Positions 20,920 through 30,840 of a stretch of DNA of 64,000 nt are shown here, piece after piece. A model generated the notes under the pieces. That model was not told the DNA's origin and did not search any database. It saw only the letters and a program-made list of their open reading frames with translations. The translations under genes and the position numbers were made by a program. The DNA lies in contig NC_091049.1 in NCBI RefSeq assembly GCF_963966145.1, positions 15,624,001-15,688,000 on the forward strand, in the 5' to 3' direction. Positions within the stretch are counted from its first letter, which is position 1. Every line of letters starts with the position of its first letter. The DNA is from Tenebrio molitor (taxonomy: Eukaryota; Arthropoda; Insecta; Coleoptera; Tenebrionidae).

Positions 20920-21377
20920 TGTTGGGGACGGTTTTAGGGACCGTTTGACTGTATGGAATCCATGGATGTTCGGTGTAGGAAAGTGGCGTGGCGTGGGGTA
21001 ACTGATGCAACGGTCAGTTCAACTTAATGGCGTTTACTCGCTTTAAACACATGAAAATAACTGAACTACTTACACTTCTGAATTAAACGAAACTTGTACT
21101 ATGAGATTAACACATGTAAAATGGTAGATGAGATTACTTATTGGAGATAATGAGAAATAAAGAAATGGTGGACAAAGGTGTGTGCCACCCACGTGTGAGT
21201 CAACCGTTCAGAGCGGTAGGTGTTAATTGACTTGCTAATGGCGGTCGCGAATCTCGCCTTGATGAGGGACTGCGCGCGTTGATCAACATGGCCTTATGGG
21301 CCTAGTACAGCGACATCACTCGTAGGCGTCTTACAATAATTGCGGGACCGAACCAAATGGGTTCAAATCCCAGAACA
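20920..21377 (-). repeat. BEL 5' LTR
   Basis: 458 bp, TG at 20920-20921 and CA at 21376-21377, followed by tacat at 21378-21382. One base differs from the LTR at 14101-14558. Confidence 0.95.
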
Positions 21378-21600
21378 TACATGTTATAAATGACTTGTTT
21401 AATTTCAGTTCCAAGTTCTTCGGAAATTCTTGAAAATTTGTTATACTAGTAATAGGAACGCTCCTTCTTTTCTTTGTCTACGAGGATATCGTGGACAGTT
21501 GAATAAGGAAGTTTGACCAAATCGTTTGTAGGAGAACTACATATGAAGGGGTTAGAAGCAAATGCGCCGAAGTGTCATTTTGAACATTTTGAGATATAAG
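21378..21600 (-). pseudogene. IS630-like transposase, helix-turn-helix part (other half of 13440-14100)
   Basis: Minus-strand translation gives KLPYSTVHDILVDKEKK and SRISEELGTEIKQVIYNMY, the two helical motifs ahead of the DDE core in this family. Continuing past the BEL insertion, protein similarity resumes at 14095. Same family as the copy at 48368-49672. Confidence 0.6.
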
Positions 21601-22024
21601 CCCTAAGTTGAAAGTCTGTTATAAAATCACTGTCATAAAGTTTCCAATGTCCTTTTCGCAAATGACATAAAAAAGTAGTCTACATTAAATAAGTTCTAAT
21701 AAATTATTAAAAGAGAAACAAATTAACATATTTTTCTTCAAAAATAGCACTTAGGTCATTTGGACTTTTAACCATGTTTAAAGAACACTCACAAGGTGGG
21801 TTAGGAAATTGATTATGAGATTCTAAATTTACCAAATTTTTGTAAGTATTGCAAAAGTTTTTACAAAGAATACATTCATTCGTCCAACAGCAGCATAGAA
21901 TCTTCATCTTCCAATTGAAGCTCTCCATGGTCTTCTTCTCTCGGCTCTAACTTAGATGGTTTTCCCTTTGCCTTCTACTTTGAGCCTTCTGAGTGCCGTA
22001 AATTATTGTAAAATTCATGATATA
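21601..22024. other. no gene recognised
   Basis: A minus-strand frame at 21928-21707 is Cys-rich (CCCWTNECILCKNFC) but matches nothing I know and has no partner. Treated as unassigned. Confidence 0.35.
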
Positions 22025-22555
22025 GAGACGGACTATAGTTCAAGACATGACATAAATGGAATATGCTAGTGTGGTTTGGTCTACTGGTTATAAGTCACAG
22101 ATTGAGGATCTTGAGAAAATACAAAGACGTCTTCTAAAGTACTTGAGTTTCAAAGTTGATGGTACTTATCCAGAGAACGGCCATCCACAACATGACCTGT
22201 TACGTCGTTGGAATGTAGACAGTCTTTTGCATCGCCGCGTTTGCCATTCCCTTATTTTTTTACATCGACTAATTAACAACGTCTTCGACTGTCCTGAATT
22301 GCTGGGTAAAATTAATTTTCATGTACCTAGGCTGGCATCCAGAAATCAGTTGACTTTTTATATGGATACTCCTCGCATTAATACGCAAAAATTTTCTCCG
22401 CTCTTCATGATGTGTCATAATTCTAATAAGTTACCTTCCCTCGATATTTTCAACTGCACTATTAGAGACATAAAGGGGATGTGCTTCAATACAGATTAAT
22501 ATACTGATTTTGGTTTTTCCTACCCTCTAATTGGACTACATGTCTGTTGGGTGGT

Positions 22556-22604
<49 letters not shown>
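22025..22604 (+). mobile_element. 5'-truncated LINE, 3' end with long TAA tail
   Basis: Open frame 22056-22499 (147 codons from an in-frame ATG; the true ORF enters from upstream) encodes MEYASVVWSTG, KIQRRLLKYLSF, SLIFLHRLINNVFDCPELLG and FHVPRLASRNQLTF, the C-terminus of an I/Jockey-group RT ORF. After about 60 bp of 3' UTR comes (TAA)n at 22558-22604, 15 or so perfect units. Clearly related to 2605-3545 but better preserved, hence younger. It is inserted against Ty3/gypsy RT sequence on the opposite strand. Confidence 0.85.
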
Positions 22605-22606
<2 letters not shown>

Positions 22607-22609
22607 TTT

Positions 22610-23185
22610 CCCATTTTTCATACCTAATTTCAATGGGTTTTGTATTTAGGGGTGACAGAGTTAGATTGCGCTTTTCAGAGTCTTTTTTTGGGTCCTTCGT
22701 CACTTCATCGAACCCGTTAAAGGAAATAAAATCGGATTCCTTCATGTCATGGACCACAAAATTTTTGGTATGTTCTTGAGAGGTTGAGAAAATGATTATG
22801 TGGTCCATGTGTAGGAAACAGACTTTGCCTTGCAGTTCCTTCAAAACGTTGTCCACGACGCGTTGGAATGTGGCTGGGGCGTTTTTTAAGCCAAAGGGCA
22901 TTCTGACGTATTCGTAGTGCCCATTTTCGACATTAAAAGCAGTTTTGGGTACGGATTCGGGGTCCATTTCGATTTGTTGAAATCCTGACGTCGGGTCGAG
23001 TGTTGTGAAGTATTGGCATTTACCTCGTTTAGCTAATATATCGTTAATGTTTGGTAGGGGATAACGGTCGTCTATTGTTTTTTCGTTAATTTTCCTATAA
23101 TCGACGACGATACGCCATTTTGTTTTGCCGCTAGCATCCATTTTTTTGGGGACGATCCATATAGGAGAGCTCCATGGGCTTTATG
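22610..23185 (-). pseudogene. Ty3/gypsy reverse transcriptase fragment
   Basis: From about 23185: SPWSSPIWIVPKK, then WRIVVDYRKINEKT, YPLPNINDIL, FTTLDPTSGFQQI, YEYVRMPFGLKNAPATFQR. The catalytic box reads FLHMDHIIIF where YxDD is expected, so both aspartates of YxDD are damaged. After that the frame holds unrelated sequence and then the translated TTA repeat of the LINE tail. Separate from the copy just upstream (23190-24466). Confidence 0.82.
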
Positions 23186-23189
23186 AAGG

Positions 23190-24466
23190 TCTAATTATGC
23201 CTAATTCTAGCATTTGACCTGACCTGACCTGCCGAAGAGGTATTGTCTAAAACGCTAATGGACGACAAGACCGCTAATGCCTCTAATTCGAAATAGTGAT
23301 ATTTTTGTTCGTTTCCAAGCCGCCATGTATCTGCAAATTCCAGCCAGACCCCACCGACTAGCATCGGTGTATAATAATATAACCTTTCCTGGGTCAAATA
23401 AAGCCAGCACAGGTGCCGCAGTTAGCGACTTTTTCAATGGATTAAATGCCTCGTTTTGAACTTTTTCCCAAGTCCACATAACGTCCTTTAGCAACAAACC
23501 AGTCAGCTGTTTGGACTTTTCGGCATAGCGAGGAATAAATTTGCGAAAGTAGCCCGTTGGGAAAGTTTTCTACGGGGGCTGTCTTCCAGGGGCTCGGCCG
23601 AATCGTCGACCCGTCATTTATGTCTCCAAGATATTCGATTTTCGGTTGCAAAAAGAAACATTTTGACAAGCGCATCGTCAATCCGTGATCTCTAAAGATT
23701 TTTAGCACTTCGCGGAGTGTTTCGTTTCATTCTCTCGTGGTATTTGCGGGGATTAGAATGTGATCAAGATATATCAGCACCTTGTTAAACCGCAACTGAC
23801 CCAGTGCCGTATTAATCATCCGCTGGAAGACAGCGGGAGCGTTGGTAAGATCAAACGGACAACCTAAATACTCGTAATGGCCATCTTGGGTGATGAACGC
23901 GGTGAATGGGATGGAGTCTTCATTCATCGGGATATGAAAATATCCACAGAGCAGATCGAGGCTTGTAAAGTACTTAAAACCCGCTAGCCGTTTGATATGG
24001 TCCTCGATCAGGGGCGTCGGGTACTGGTCGGGAACAGTGATCTTGTTTAAGTCGCGGTAATCTACACACAGCCGTTTTCGCCGGTTTTCTTTGTCGTGAG
24101 AATCACGCGGTTCACGTAGGCAGATTGAGATTCCCATTAGCCAGAAGATCGTCAACTATTTGTCTGATTTCATTCCGTTCGAAGTCTGAAAATGATCGCG
24201 GCCGGTGGTTGATCGGTCTCTCCGACGTAAGGGTGATGCGCATTTCCGCCAACGTAGTGACCCCCATCTTGAAGAGGTTGCCGGCCTCGCACCCCGGGAA
24301 CTCGTCGAGGACATCCAAAAGGTCCGGAATCCCATCCGATTCCTCTATTCTCACGTTCACTTCGGCTTTTGTCAACGCATTTACTCATTCGCAGCGGTCA
24401 TTAAACTTTAAGATGTTCCCTGTTTTCCGATATTCGACGTTCCGTAAAATTCTGACCGATTAAGAC
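23190..24466 (-). pseudogene. Ty3/gypsy protease end, RT and RNase H start, degraded
   Basis: 24466 downward: end of a protease domain, then 24375-24112 (GVTTLAEMRITLTSERPINH, ERNEIRQIVDDLLANG), 24155-23727 RT (CVDYRDLNKITVPDQYPTPL, DLLCGYFHIPM, LTNAPAVFQRM) with catalytic box IYLDHILIP (DD to DH), 23708-23442 connection, 23497-23255 RNase H (LLYTDASRWGLAGI). Frames change at least three times. The upstream part of the same element continues at 29934, past the hAT insertion. Confidence 0.8.
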
Positions 24467-25415
24467 TAGTGCTGGGACTTCGAAGCATCGATGTTGGACA
24501 TCGTCGGCAATCATCGATGGAAGCATAATATCGATCGTATAACATCGATGTTTAAATAACATCGAAAGATTTAAAATGCATGAGAATGAGTGTCACTTTA
24601 TTTGGCAAAATAATTGATTACATAGGTTTAGAATTTAGTTGTTTCTTGTGCCTGATGTTTTACCATAAAGAAAAACTGAGGAGTTCACAAAAAAAAAGTC
24701 CCTATAATGATATTAAAAAACATATAATCTGTTTCAAAATAAAAAATCTACCAACACTGCATTCTACCTCGAAAATACAACCGACAACGTCGCTAACTTT
24801 TGTTTTTAGTGTGTCTGCAGTGTCAGAAAAAAATGTGGTTATGAAAGAAAACTGTAGACCGTCGTTTTGGCCGTAATTCATCGTGTTTTTTTATTCTGAT
24901 TTTATTGTTCCACTCAAAGGTACCATATGGTAGTTACAACCTTTCTGTACATAATAATTATTTTGGGTTACGTAAATAAACTCAACAATTAAATGTCAAA
25001 TTTTAGCGGAATTTTGGGTCAACCCAAAAAGATGAAGCTTATTCAAGGGATTTTTTTTTCTGCCAACATAATTCAACAGGTGGTGGATTTTTGATTTTGA
25101 AACAGATTATATATTGTTTAATTAAATTGTCAATTACAAAATTAAACCCAATAAGAACGCTGAGATTAACCCACTAAATACGAATACAAATAAAAAAAAT
25201 AAAGATTATAAAAATGTATATTGCAAAAAATTATAAGTCCCAGAACTTTTTATCTATGGACTGTAAAAAAAGTAACTGGCAAAGTCGTTTTCCCTGTAAA
25301 TTGTTTCGTTTTTTCGTTATCGTCTCGCCTGCCTGTGAAAACAGACGTTCGCTTGGTACTGAACTAGCTACAATAGACAACCACTTTCTTGCAATAGGTG
25401 CCAAGTCACTATATA

Positions 25416-26403
25416 CAGGGTGTCCCAAAAATAGCGGACTAACTCATATCATTCTGATTTGGAAGGTCATAAAGAATCCATAAAAAATAAAGATGAAAAT
25501 TTGTTTACTTGTTAGTGTAAGTTATTGAACTCCAAAGTTAGTACAATTTGGCACCATTGCTACAATTTAAAAGTAAGAATCAATTTACGTGTATCTCAAA
25601 AGCGTGGCAACTTGAAATAAGCAACAGCCAAGTTTGCCCTGTAAAAGTTTGTAATCTTGACATTTATACTGTCAAAGCATCAATGTGTCAAGAAACTTCC
25701 GTCATTATATTTCAACGAGTGCGATGTATTCTAACGCTAGTACTTTCCTCTACGCAAGCTCAGGCAATAGACCTATTCTTCTACATTAAAAAGTAATTGT
25801 GGTAATAGCTTTATCGTTTATCAAAGCCAAAAACAAGCAGTCACCGCATAATTATTTGGCTGTTCATGGAGGTAGATTTAGTGCCCATCAATGTGACTAC
25901 AAGAAGTGTAACGCATTTGTCCTGTTTCGCGCATTCGCCGATCGAGCCTTTGAAACACATTTTTAGCTGGTCGCACTCTCTGCGGATATGTTTCTCCATA
26001 TACTCTTGAAGCCATAGTATAATTACCCCTACATTGTCCTAGAATTAAGTACATATCGCAGTATTCTACAAAATCAAACATTTTTGCAGGAACTTTTTAA
26101 ATGTCACCTCTGACTATCAAAATAATAAAACAATGAATGAAGAAAAGTAGTTTCTTTATTACTCAGCACAAGTTGTTACCATTGTGCACAAAACGTAAAC
26201 TGGTTAATCACCGAACAATTGACATACATTTTACAACAAAATATACCTTCAATTTGATGATATTGACTTCTGAAAGTGAAGTCTTCGAAGGTTCATAGCG
26301 CAAGAAGTGAGCTCGATAGAATTTTTTTTACATTTTTCCCGGGCCTACATTGGATTACTCTATTTAGTCATGTACCGTTAGTCTGCTATTTTTGGGACAC
26401 CTG
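25416..26403 (-). mobile_element. Tc1/IS630-type element with CAGGGTGTCCC ends, nested in hAT
   Basis: CAGGGTGTCCCAAAAATAGC on the left and its near-complement on the right, TA at 25414-25415 and 26404-26405. 988 bp. Keeps only the DNA-binding part of its transposase (next entry). Ends are close to those of the 478-bp element at 38468, which reads TGGCGTAC where this reads TAGCGGAC. Confidence 0.9.
25878..26081 (-). CDS. DUF4817 helix-turn-helix fragment
   Basis: 67 codons from ATG at 26081: FVEYCDMYLILGQCRGNY, RVYGETYPQRVRPAKNVF, LDRRMRETGQM. This is the DUF4817 N-terminal DNA-binding domain of insect IS630/mariner-like transposases. The DDE domain is gone, so it can at most bind element ends; a repressor role is conceivable but unsupported. 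No breaks in the domain. Confidence 0.7.
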   Translation of the reverse strand: MFDFVEYCDMYLILGQCRGNYTMASRVYGETYPQRVRPAKNVFQRLDRRMRETGQMRYTSCSHIDGH

Positions 26404-28786
26404 TATATGCTGGTGATGCTGCCACCATTCCAATGGATTAATGGTGAGCGGTTCCAAAGGGGCCTTCAAATAAAAAGCTATTTCTGATTGTCTGTTTTCT
26501 GCACTTCCTCCTATTGCCTCTGTTGTTTTTTCACTGGCTAAACGTCTATGATCACCCCATAAATTGAACGTTGTCGATTCTGGAACAAAAAAAGTAATTG
26601 CAAACATGTTATGTTTTCCTCAATGAAAATAACTAACCGCCTGTCCTCTCCTGTGGTTGGTCTTCGTTGGTTTGCATCAGTTTGCCCTCGGGTTCATCTG
26701 GACGCTTATTTTGCATTATCAAATTATGCATATATTCTATAGCTTTGGCACAATACAGAGGATCTGAGAAATACATTTTCTTGAAGCGTGGATCAAGTAT
26801 TGTTGCTACTGCGAACATTTCCATCCGCTCAGCTGTAGCCAATCTTTTATGAATTTCAGCTGACAAAGTCAACTTTAAGGATGAACTGAAGTAACATTGA
26901 AAAATGGCGAAAATTGCTTAAAATTGGTACAATAGTTCTTTCATCCATTCTGAAGTACTGTGCCAAATTTAAAAAAATTTGATCGAGGAATTTTAAAGTT
27001 ATTACCTTTTAAAGTTTCGGGATATTTTACACGTGTTATGAGAAATCGAGCAATGGTCGCATAAAAATTGATAAAAAACATATTTCAAAAAGGCCAATTT
27101 TTCTTAAATTTTTCACACAAAGTATCGATATCGTAGAATTTTCTAATGAATTTACAAAAAAGGTTGGTCGAGGATTTTCCATGTGGAAATTGTGCTAATT
27201 ATATGTGGAAAAACAGGGTTTTTGAGGTTATGTATCTGTTTTAATTTCAATAAAAGTGAACAAAATGCATATAATTGACGTCGGTATGCAACATTACACT
27301 CATATCGCACGTTTTACTACAGTTACGTTAAGAACTTTAACAGAAATCAATGAAAATTGAAATTCAGTGTGCTTCTGTTTACTTTCACGTACATTCTTAG
27401 TCAAAAGATTGTAAAATCACATGTAAGTAATTATCTAAATATCAAGAAAATAAACACAAAATTTACTTGCAACTCATTACAATTCGTTTCCAAAAATTAA
27501 AAACTTTTTTCAAATATTGATTTCTCGTAATAAACGTTTCATAGCATTATAAGAACGCAACTTTTTGCTAAGATTGTTACTCCAGTTCATCCTTAAAGCT
27601 TTTCCAAGTACTGAACCTTCATCCACTAAAACTTGCTCCAGACAGGTTTTAAGATTATAGACAAGGGGTATAATGATACTTCCCGTTGTATACTTGGATG
27701 CAGATTCAAATGGCTGTAAGAGATTTAGAACAATTTCAAGTTCCCGCATCTCTCTTGCTGATAGCAGGATGGTGCTGAAATTTCACTGCCGATAATGGAA
27801 TTGATGCGGGTCCGTAAATTCAAGAATCGTTCAAGCATGTAATACGTGTTGGTGTTAGTACGTCAACAAGTTTTCTTGGTTCGCTTTTTTTTGTGCCTTT
27901 CTTAAAGCACACACTTTTTCCCAACTCTCAGCAATATAATCAGCAGTATGGCGCTCTTCTAATTCATATACCCCCAAAGTTGCAGTATAAATTTCATTTT
28001 CTTCCAAGAAATGTAAAGTGACGCCAAGGAAACTTTTATTTCGCATAGTTTCAGACCAGATATCACTTGTTAGCGTAAAGTTGTTGACATTTTCAATTTT
28101 TTTTTTTTAACATTAGTGATTGCTTTGTACTTATTGCCTATTAATTTATTAAAAGTTTTTCGTGAAGGAATCCTTCATTTTCAACAATGTTGATTGGTTG
28201 GTAGTCACGGCATATCATAAATAAAATTGCATTTGTTACCTTCGTGTATTTTCTGCCACCTGCCGCGTAAGATTTTAACTGGGAAAAAGTTTCAGTGATT
28301 GTCTTCTGTCGTTTACTGCCCAAAGATGGAAATGCATCAAGTGATTGTGATGATTCACACTCGGAAGTCGGGTCTTCTTGGTAAGTGTCTTCATATGCAA
28401 TGCTAATCGTACTGGCTAAACTGGCTTTGCTGATAGATGGTTCACACAAATTTGATTTTGAATTGGAAGTACTGACACGAGTCCCAGGTGTAGTACTTGC
28501 AACTACAGTTTCAACTTCCACTTCTGTTTCCGCTTCAATTGTAGTCTCTCTTTTGGATCTTGGAATGTTTGTTTGGGGTTGAGATGGAGACTTGAGTTTA
28601 GACAAAGGCAAAGTATTGTGTAGAGCATCCTTATGCATTGGTTCTAAATGACATTTTAAAATTTGTGGTATTACCCGAAGTTTTTATTTTCTTTGAACAA
28701 AATCGACAAATGGCAAAATTTATTTCTTGACATTTTTCAAAATACTTCCATAAATCACTCTTTTTGACCATTTTCTTCGTATTTAT

Positions 28787-29790
28787 CTGTAAATAACAAT
28801 AATTATGATTTGTGAGAATGTGAATAGATTTGAATGTGTATAAGTATAAAACAAATACTTCATAATATTTGAGATTTATGGTGAATTTATATACTCCCAT
28901 TTTTAAGAATAAACATTTAAGATCCTATTTTAATTGAATTTTGACTTTTGTGTAAGAAATATGAAACCCCGTGGCAACGTTAAGACATTTATTAATGATT
29001 TTATGTAGTTGACAACTCATCCACTGCCTTATGAGGGTGGATCAAGACTAAGACGTGACTCGATACAATGCTAATATATAGGCGAAATCATAGCCGGGCC
29101 GAATCGCTGAATTGCTAACGTCGCGACTTGCTGACACCCTGGCACCCTGGGACGTGCCATTTCCAAGGCCCCTTTTATAGGTTCCAGGAATGCATTGACG
29201 GCGATATTTGGTACATTTGGCACTAAAAATAATGCATTTTCAGCGGTTATACAGTGTGATTCAAAAGTGGCGCACCAAATCTTTATAACCGTATCGTATC
29301 GTATCGTATACAATACAGTAAGTACCAATTAAATTAAGTGAAGATAACCCGACGCAGTTTCAAGAGATCAATCGGCCCTAATTTATTTACACACTACATA
29401 ATTTATCTAAATTAAAAGTTTTTTTTTTACTCACCTACCTAAATTGAACAGTCAAAATGAAAACACACAACACACAATAATTCAACGATTCAGAGTGAAG
29501 TGAATTTAACTTTCCTCCTTTCACAGGATAACAATAATCACATCACTGACCGGGGAACTACCAATTGCTGATACAGGCAGAAAATCGGCTAGATCGGGAA
29601 ACCTGAGACGACTTCATCCGTCGTGCCGTATTTTACACCGTACGTGCTTCATGACCAAAGATTTCATGGGCAAAGTTTTTGCACTCGTTAAAACAACAGT
29701 TGCTCATAAATAAAATATTTTGAATATCTGATTCAATGTATTAAAACCAGAAACTCAACTTATTGAAAAATTTTAAATTATTACTGGAAT
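28787..29790. other. non-coding 5' part of the hAT element
   Basis: Upstream of the BED start. Contains a short CGTAT microsatellite (about 29285-29310) and many CATCGATG-like subterminal motifs from 29800 onward. The frame at 29328-29071 shows no motif. Confidence 0.4.
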
Positions 29791-29933
29791 TTTCAAGTTT
29801 CAATACTGTAACATCGAATGAATACATCGATGTTCTTTTCGATGATATGTTTTCGACATCGATGTCAAAACATCAATGTTTTCCTACGAAATATCGATGT
29901 TCGAAAACCATCGAGGAACATCGCCCAGCACTA

Positions 29934-30840
29934 ATTAAGACGTCAACACCTAGGACGCAGCGCTCGATTATTGTTGCAATATTTTTTTCTTTCTGCAATT
30001 CCACTTCTGATTAAATTGTTGCAATTTTACTTCTGAAAAAGTTGTTACAAATCTTCTTCACAATGGATCAAAATCATCCTATATTACTACAATTTACATG
30101 CATCTATGCTCAAAACTTGACCTATCACTACATTTATAATACATGATTCTACTACACTCTTTCAGTTTGTTACACTTACTGACCTATCGTAACAATTTAG
30201 TGACTTAATTCCTATAATATGCATGAAATATCTAAGTTACATTTTATCTTTGATCCTTACGATAAACGACAGGCAAATCAGAAACATTATAAACTCCCAC
30301 GCAACCTTCTTACGCTCGACTAAACACATCTAACGATAAGATGCTCTCTTATGGTAAACTTCTTACCTGACCTTCAATATAAACTTCGCCATCATACTCT
30401 TGCCGATTCGTCACCGGTACGTAACCCATCGATTTTGGCTGCACTTCGACATCTTCATCGGCTATGATGGCGATTTGTCACATCGGAATCGCATCTAAAC
30501 CTGGCAGGGCACCTTGACTGTCCTCCAAGATGCGAATCTCATCCTTTTGTGCTACCAAAATTTTATCCTTATTGAGAAATTCTTGCCCGATCAACACTGG
30601 ATAAGCTTGGACACAATTTTGCACCACCAAAGCTTGTACTTTCGCCTTGGCCAGGTCCACTTGTAAAGTCACGTTGACTGTTCCCAAAACCTTGGTTTCA
30701 CTGTTGTTACAGCCATAAACAACAACAGAAGTTTTCTCAATTTCAAGTCGCAAATTATCCGCTACATCTTGTCGGATAATTACACCTCCACATCCTGTGT
30801 CCACGTAGCCCAAAAATCTTTGCCAATTTAACAAGTATGG
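29934..30840 (-). pseudogene. Ty3/gypsy protease and linker
   Basis: 30834-30478 encodes a retropepsin: LGYVDTGCGGVIIRQDVA with intact DTG, VYGCNNSETKVLGTV, and the LIGQEFL motif near its end. Downstream on the minus strand EDVEVQPKSMGYVPVT and EYDGEVYIEG fit the linker before RT. Between about 30370 and 29942 the frame decays; just before the hAT insertion a second LIGQ-type protease end appears, which may come from another gypsy copy. Confidence 0.65.

Larger units (their letters stand above)
14101..21377 (-). mobile_element. young full-length BEL/Pao LTR retrotransposon
   Basis: Two 458-bp LTRs bound a 6.4-kb interior encoding gag, protease, RT, RNase H and integrase on the minus strand, flanked by tacat on both sides. 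Aligned by eye the LTRs differ at one site (A in ..GGGACCAAACC.., G in the other copy). LTRs are identical at insertion, so the insertion is recent. It lies inside an IS630-like transposase copy. Coding is interrupted by two single-frame changes (near 19505 and 16330), so as assembled it is not autonomous. Confidence 0.95.
25231..28786 (-). pseudogene. hAT transposase (BED finger, RNase H, dimerisation), broken
   Basis: Starts MVKKSDLWKYFEK near 28773 with a BED finger (CRFCSKKIKTSGNTTNFK, then a His pair after a frameshift near 28655). 28638-28141: Ser/Thr-rich linker, then TITETFSQLKSYAAGGRKY. 28055-27855: TSDIWSET with the first catalytic Asp. 27749-27510: LLQPFESASKYTTGS. 26872-26633: VATILDPRFKKMYFSD. 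An apparent intron (GTTAGT..CCAG, near 26633-26575) leads to NPLEWWQHHQHI, then the nested element, then WLSIVASSVPSERLFSQAG, the C-terminal dimer domain. A second gap (about 26880-27500) looks like an intron. Resembles ZBED-type hAT proteins. Confidence 0.8.
24467..29933 (-). mobile_element. hAT transposon, complete ends, 8-bp target duplication
   Basis: Both ends begin TAGTGCTGGG, followed by blocks rich in CATCGATG, typical of insect hAT ends. ATTAAGAC occurs at 24459-24466 and 29934-29941. 5.47 kb including a nested 988-bp Tc1-like element. It interrupts a Ty3/gypsy protease; the gypsy frame is continuous across one copy of the 8 bp. Confidence 0.93.

Noticed and set aside
20900..20920. 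tRNA gene next to the LTR
   Set aside because: Only the 3' tRNA complement is present, as expected for a primer-binding site.
14101..21377. Envelope gene making the BEL element an endogenous retrovirus
   Set aside because: Only a short non-coding stretch lies between the integrase stop and the 3' LTR; no env-like frame.
22536..22620. Poly-leucine or poly-asparagine coding tract
   Set aside because: Translation of the (TAA)n tail of a LINE.
29071..29328. 85-codon frame in the hAT 5' region
   Set aside because: Includes a CGTAT microsatellite and no recognisable motif.
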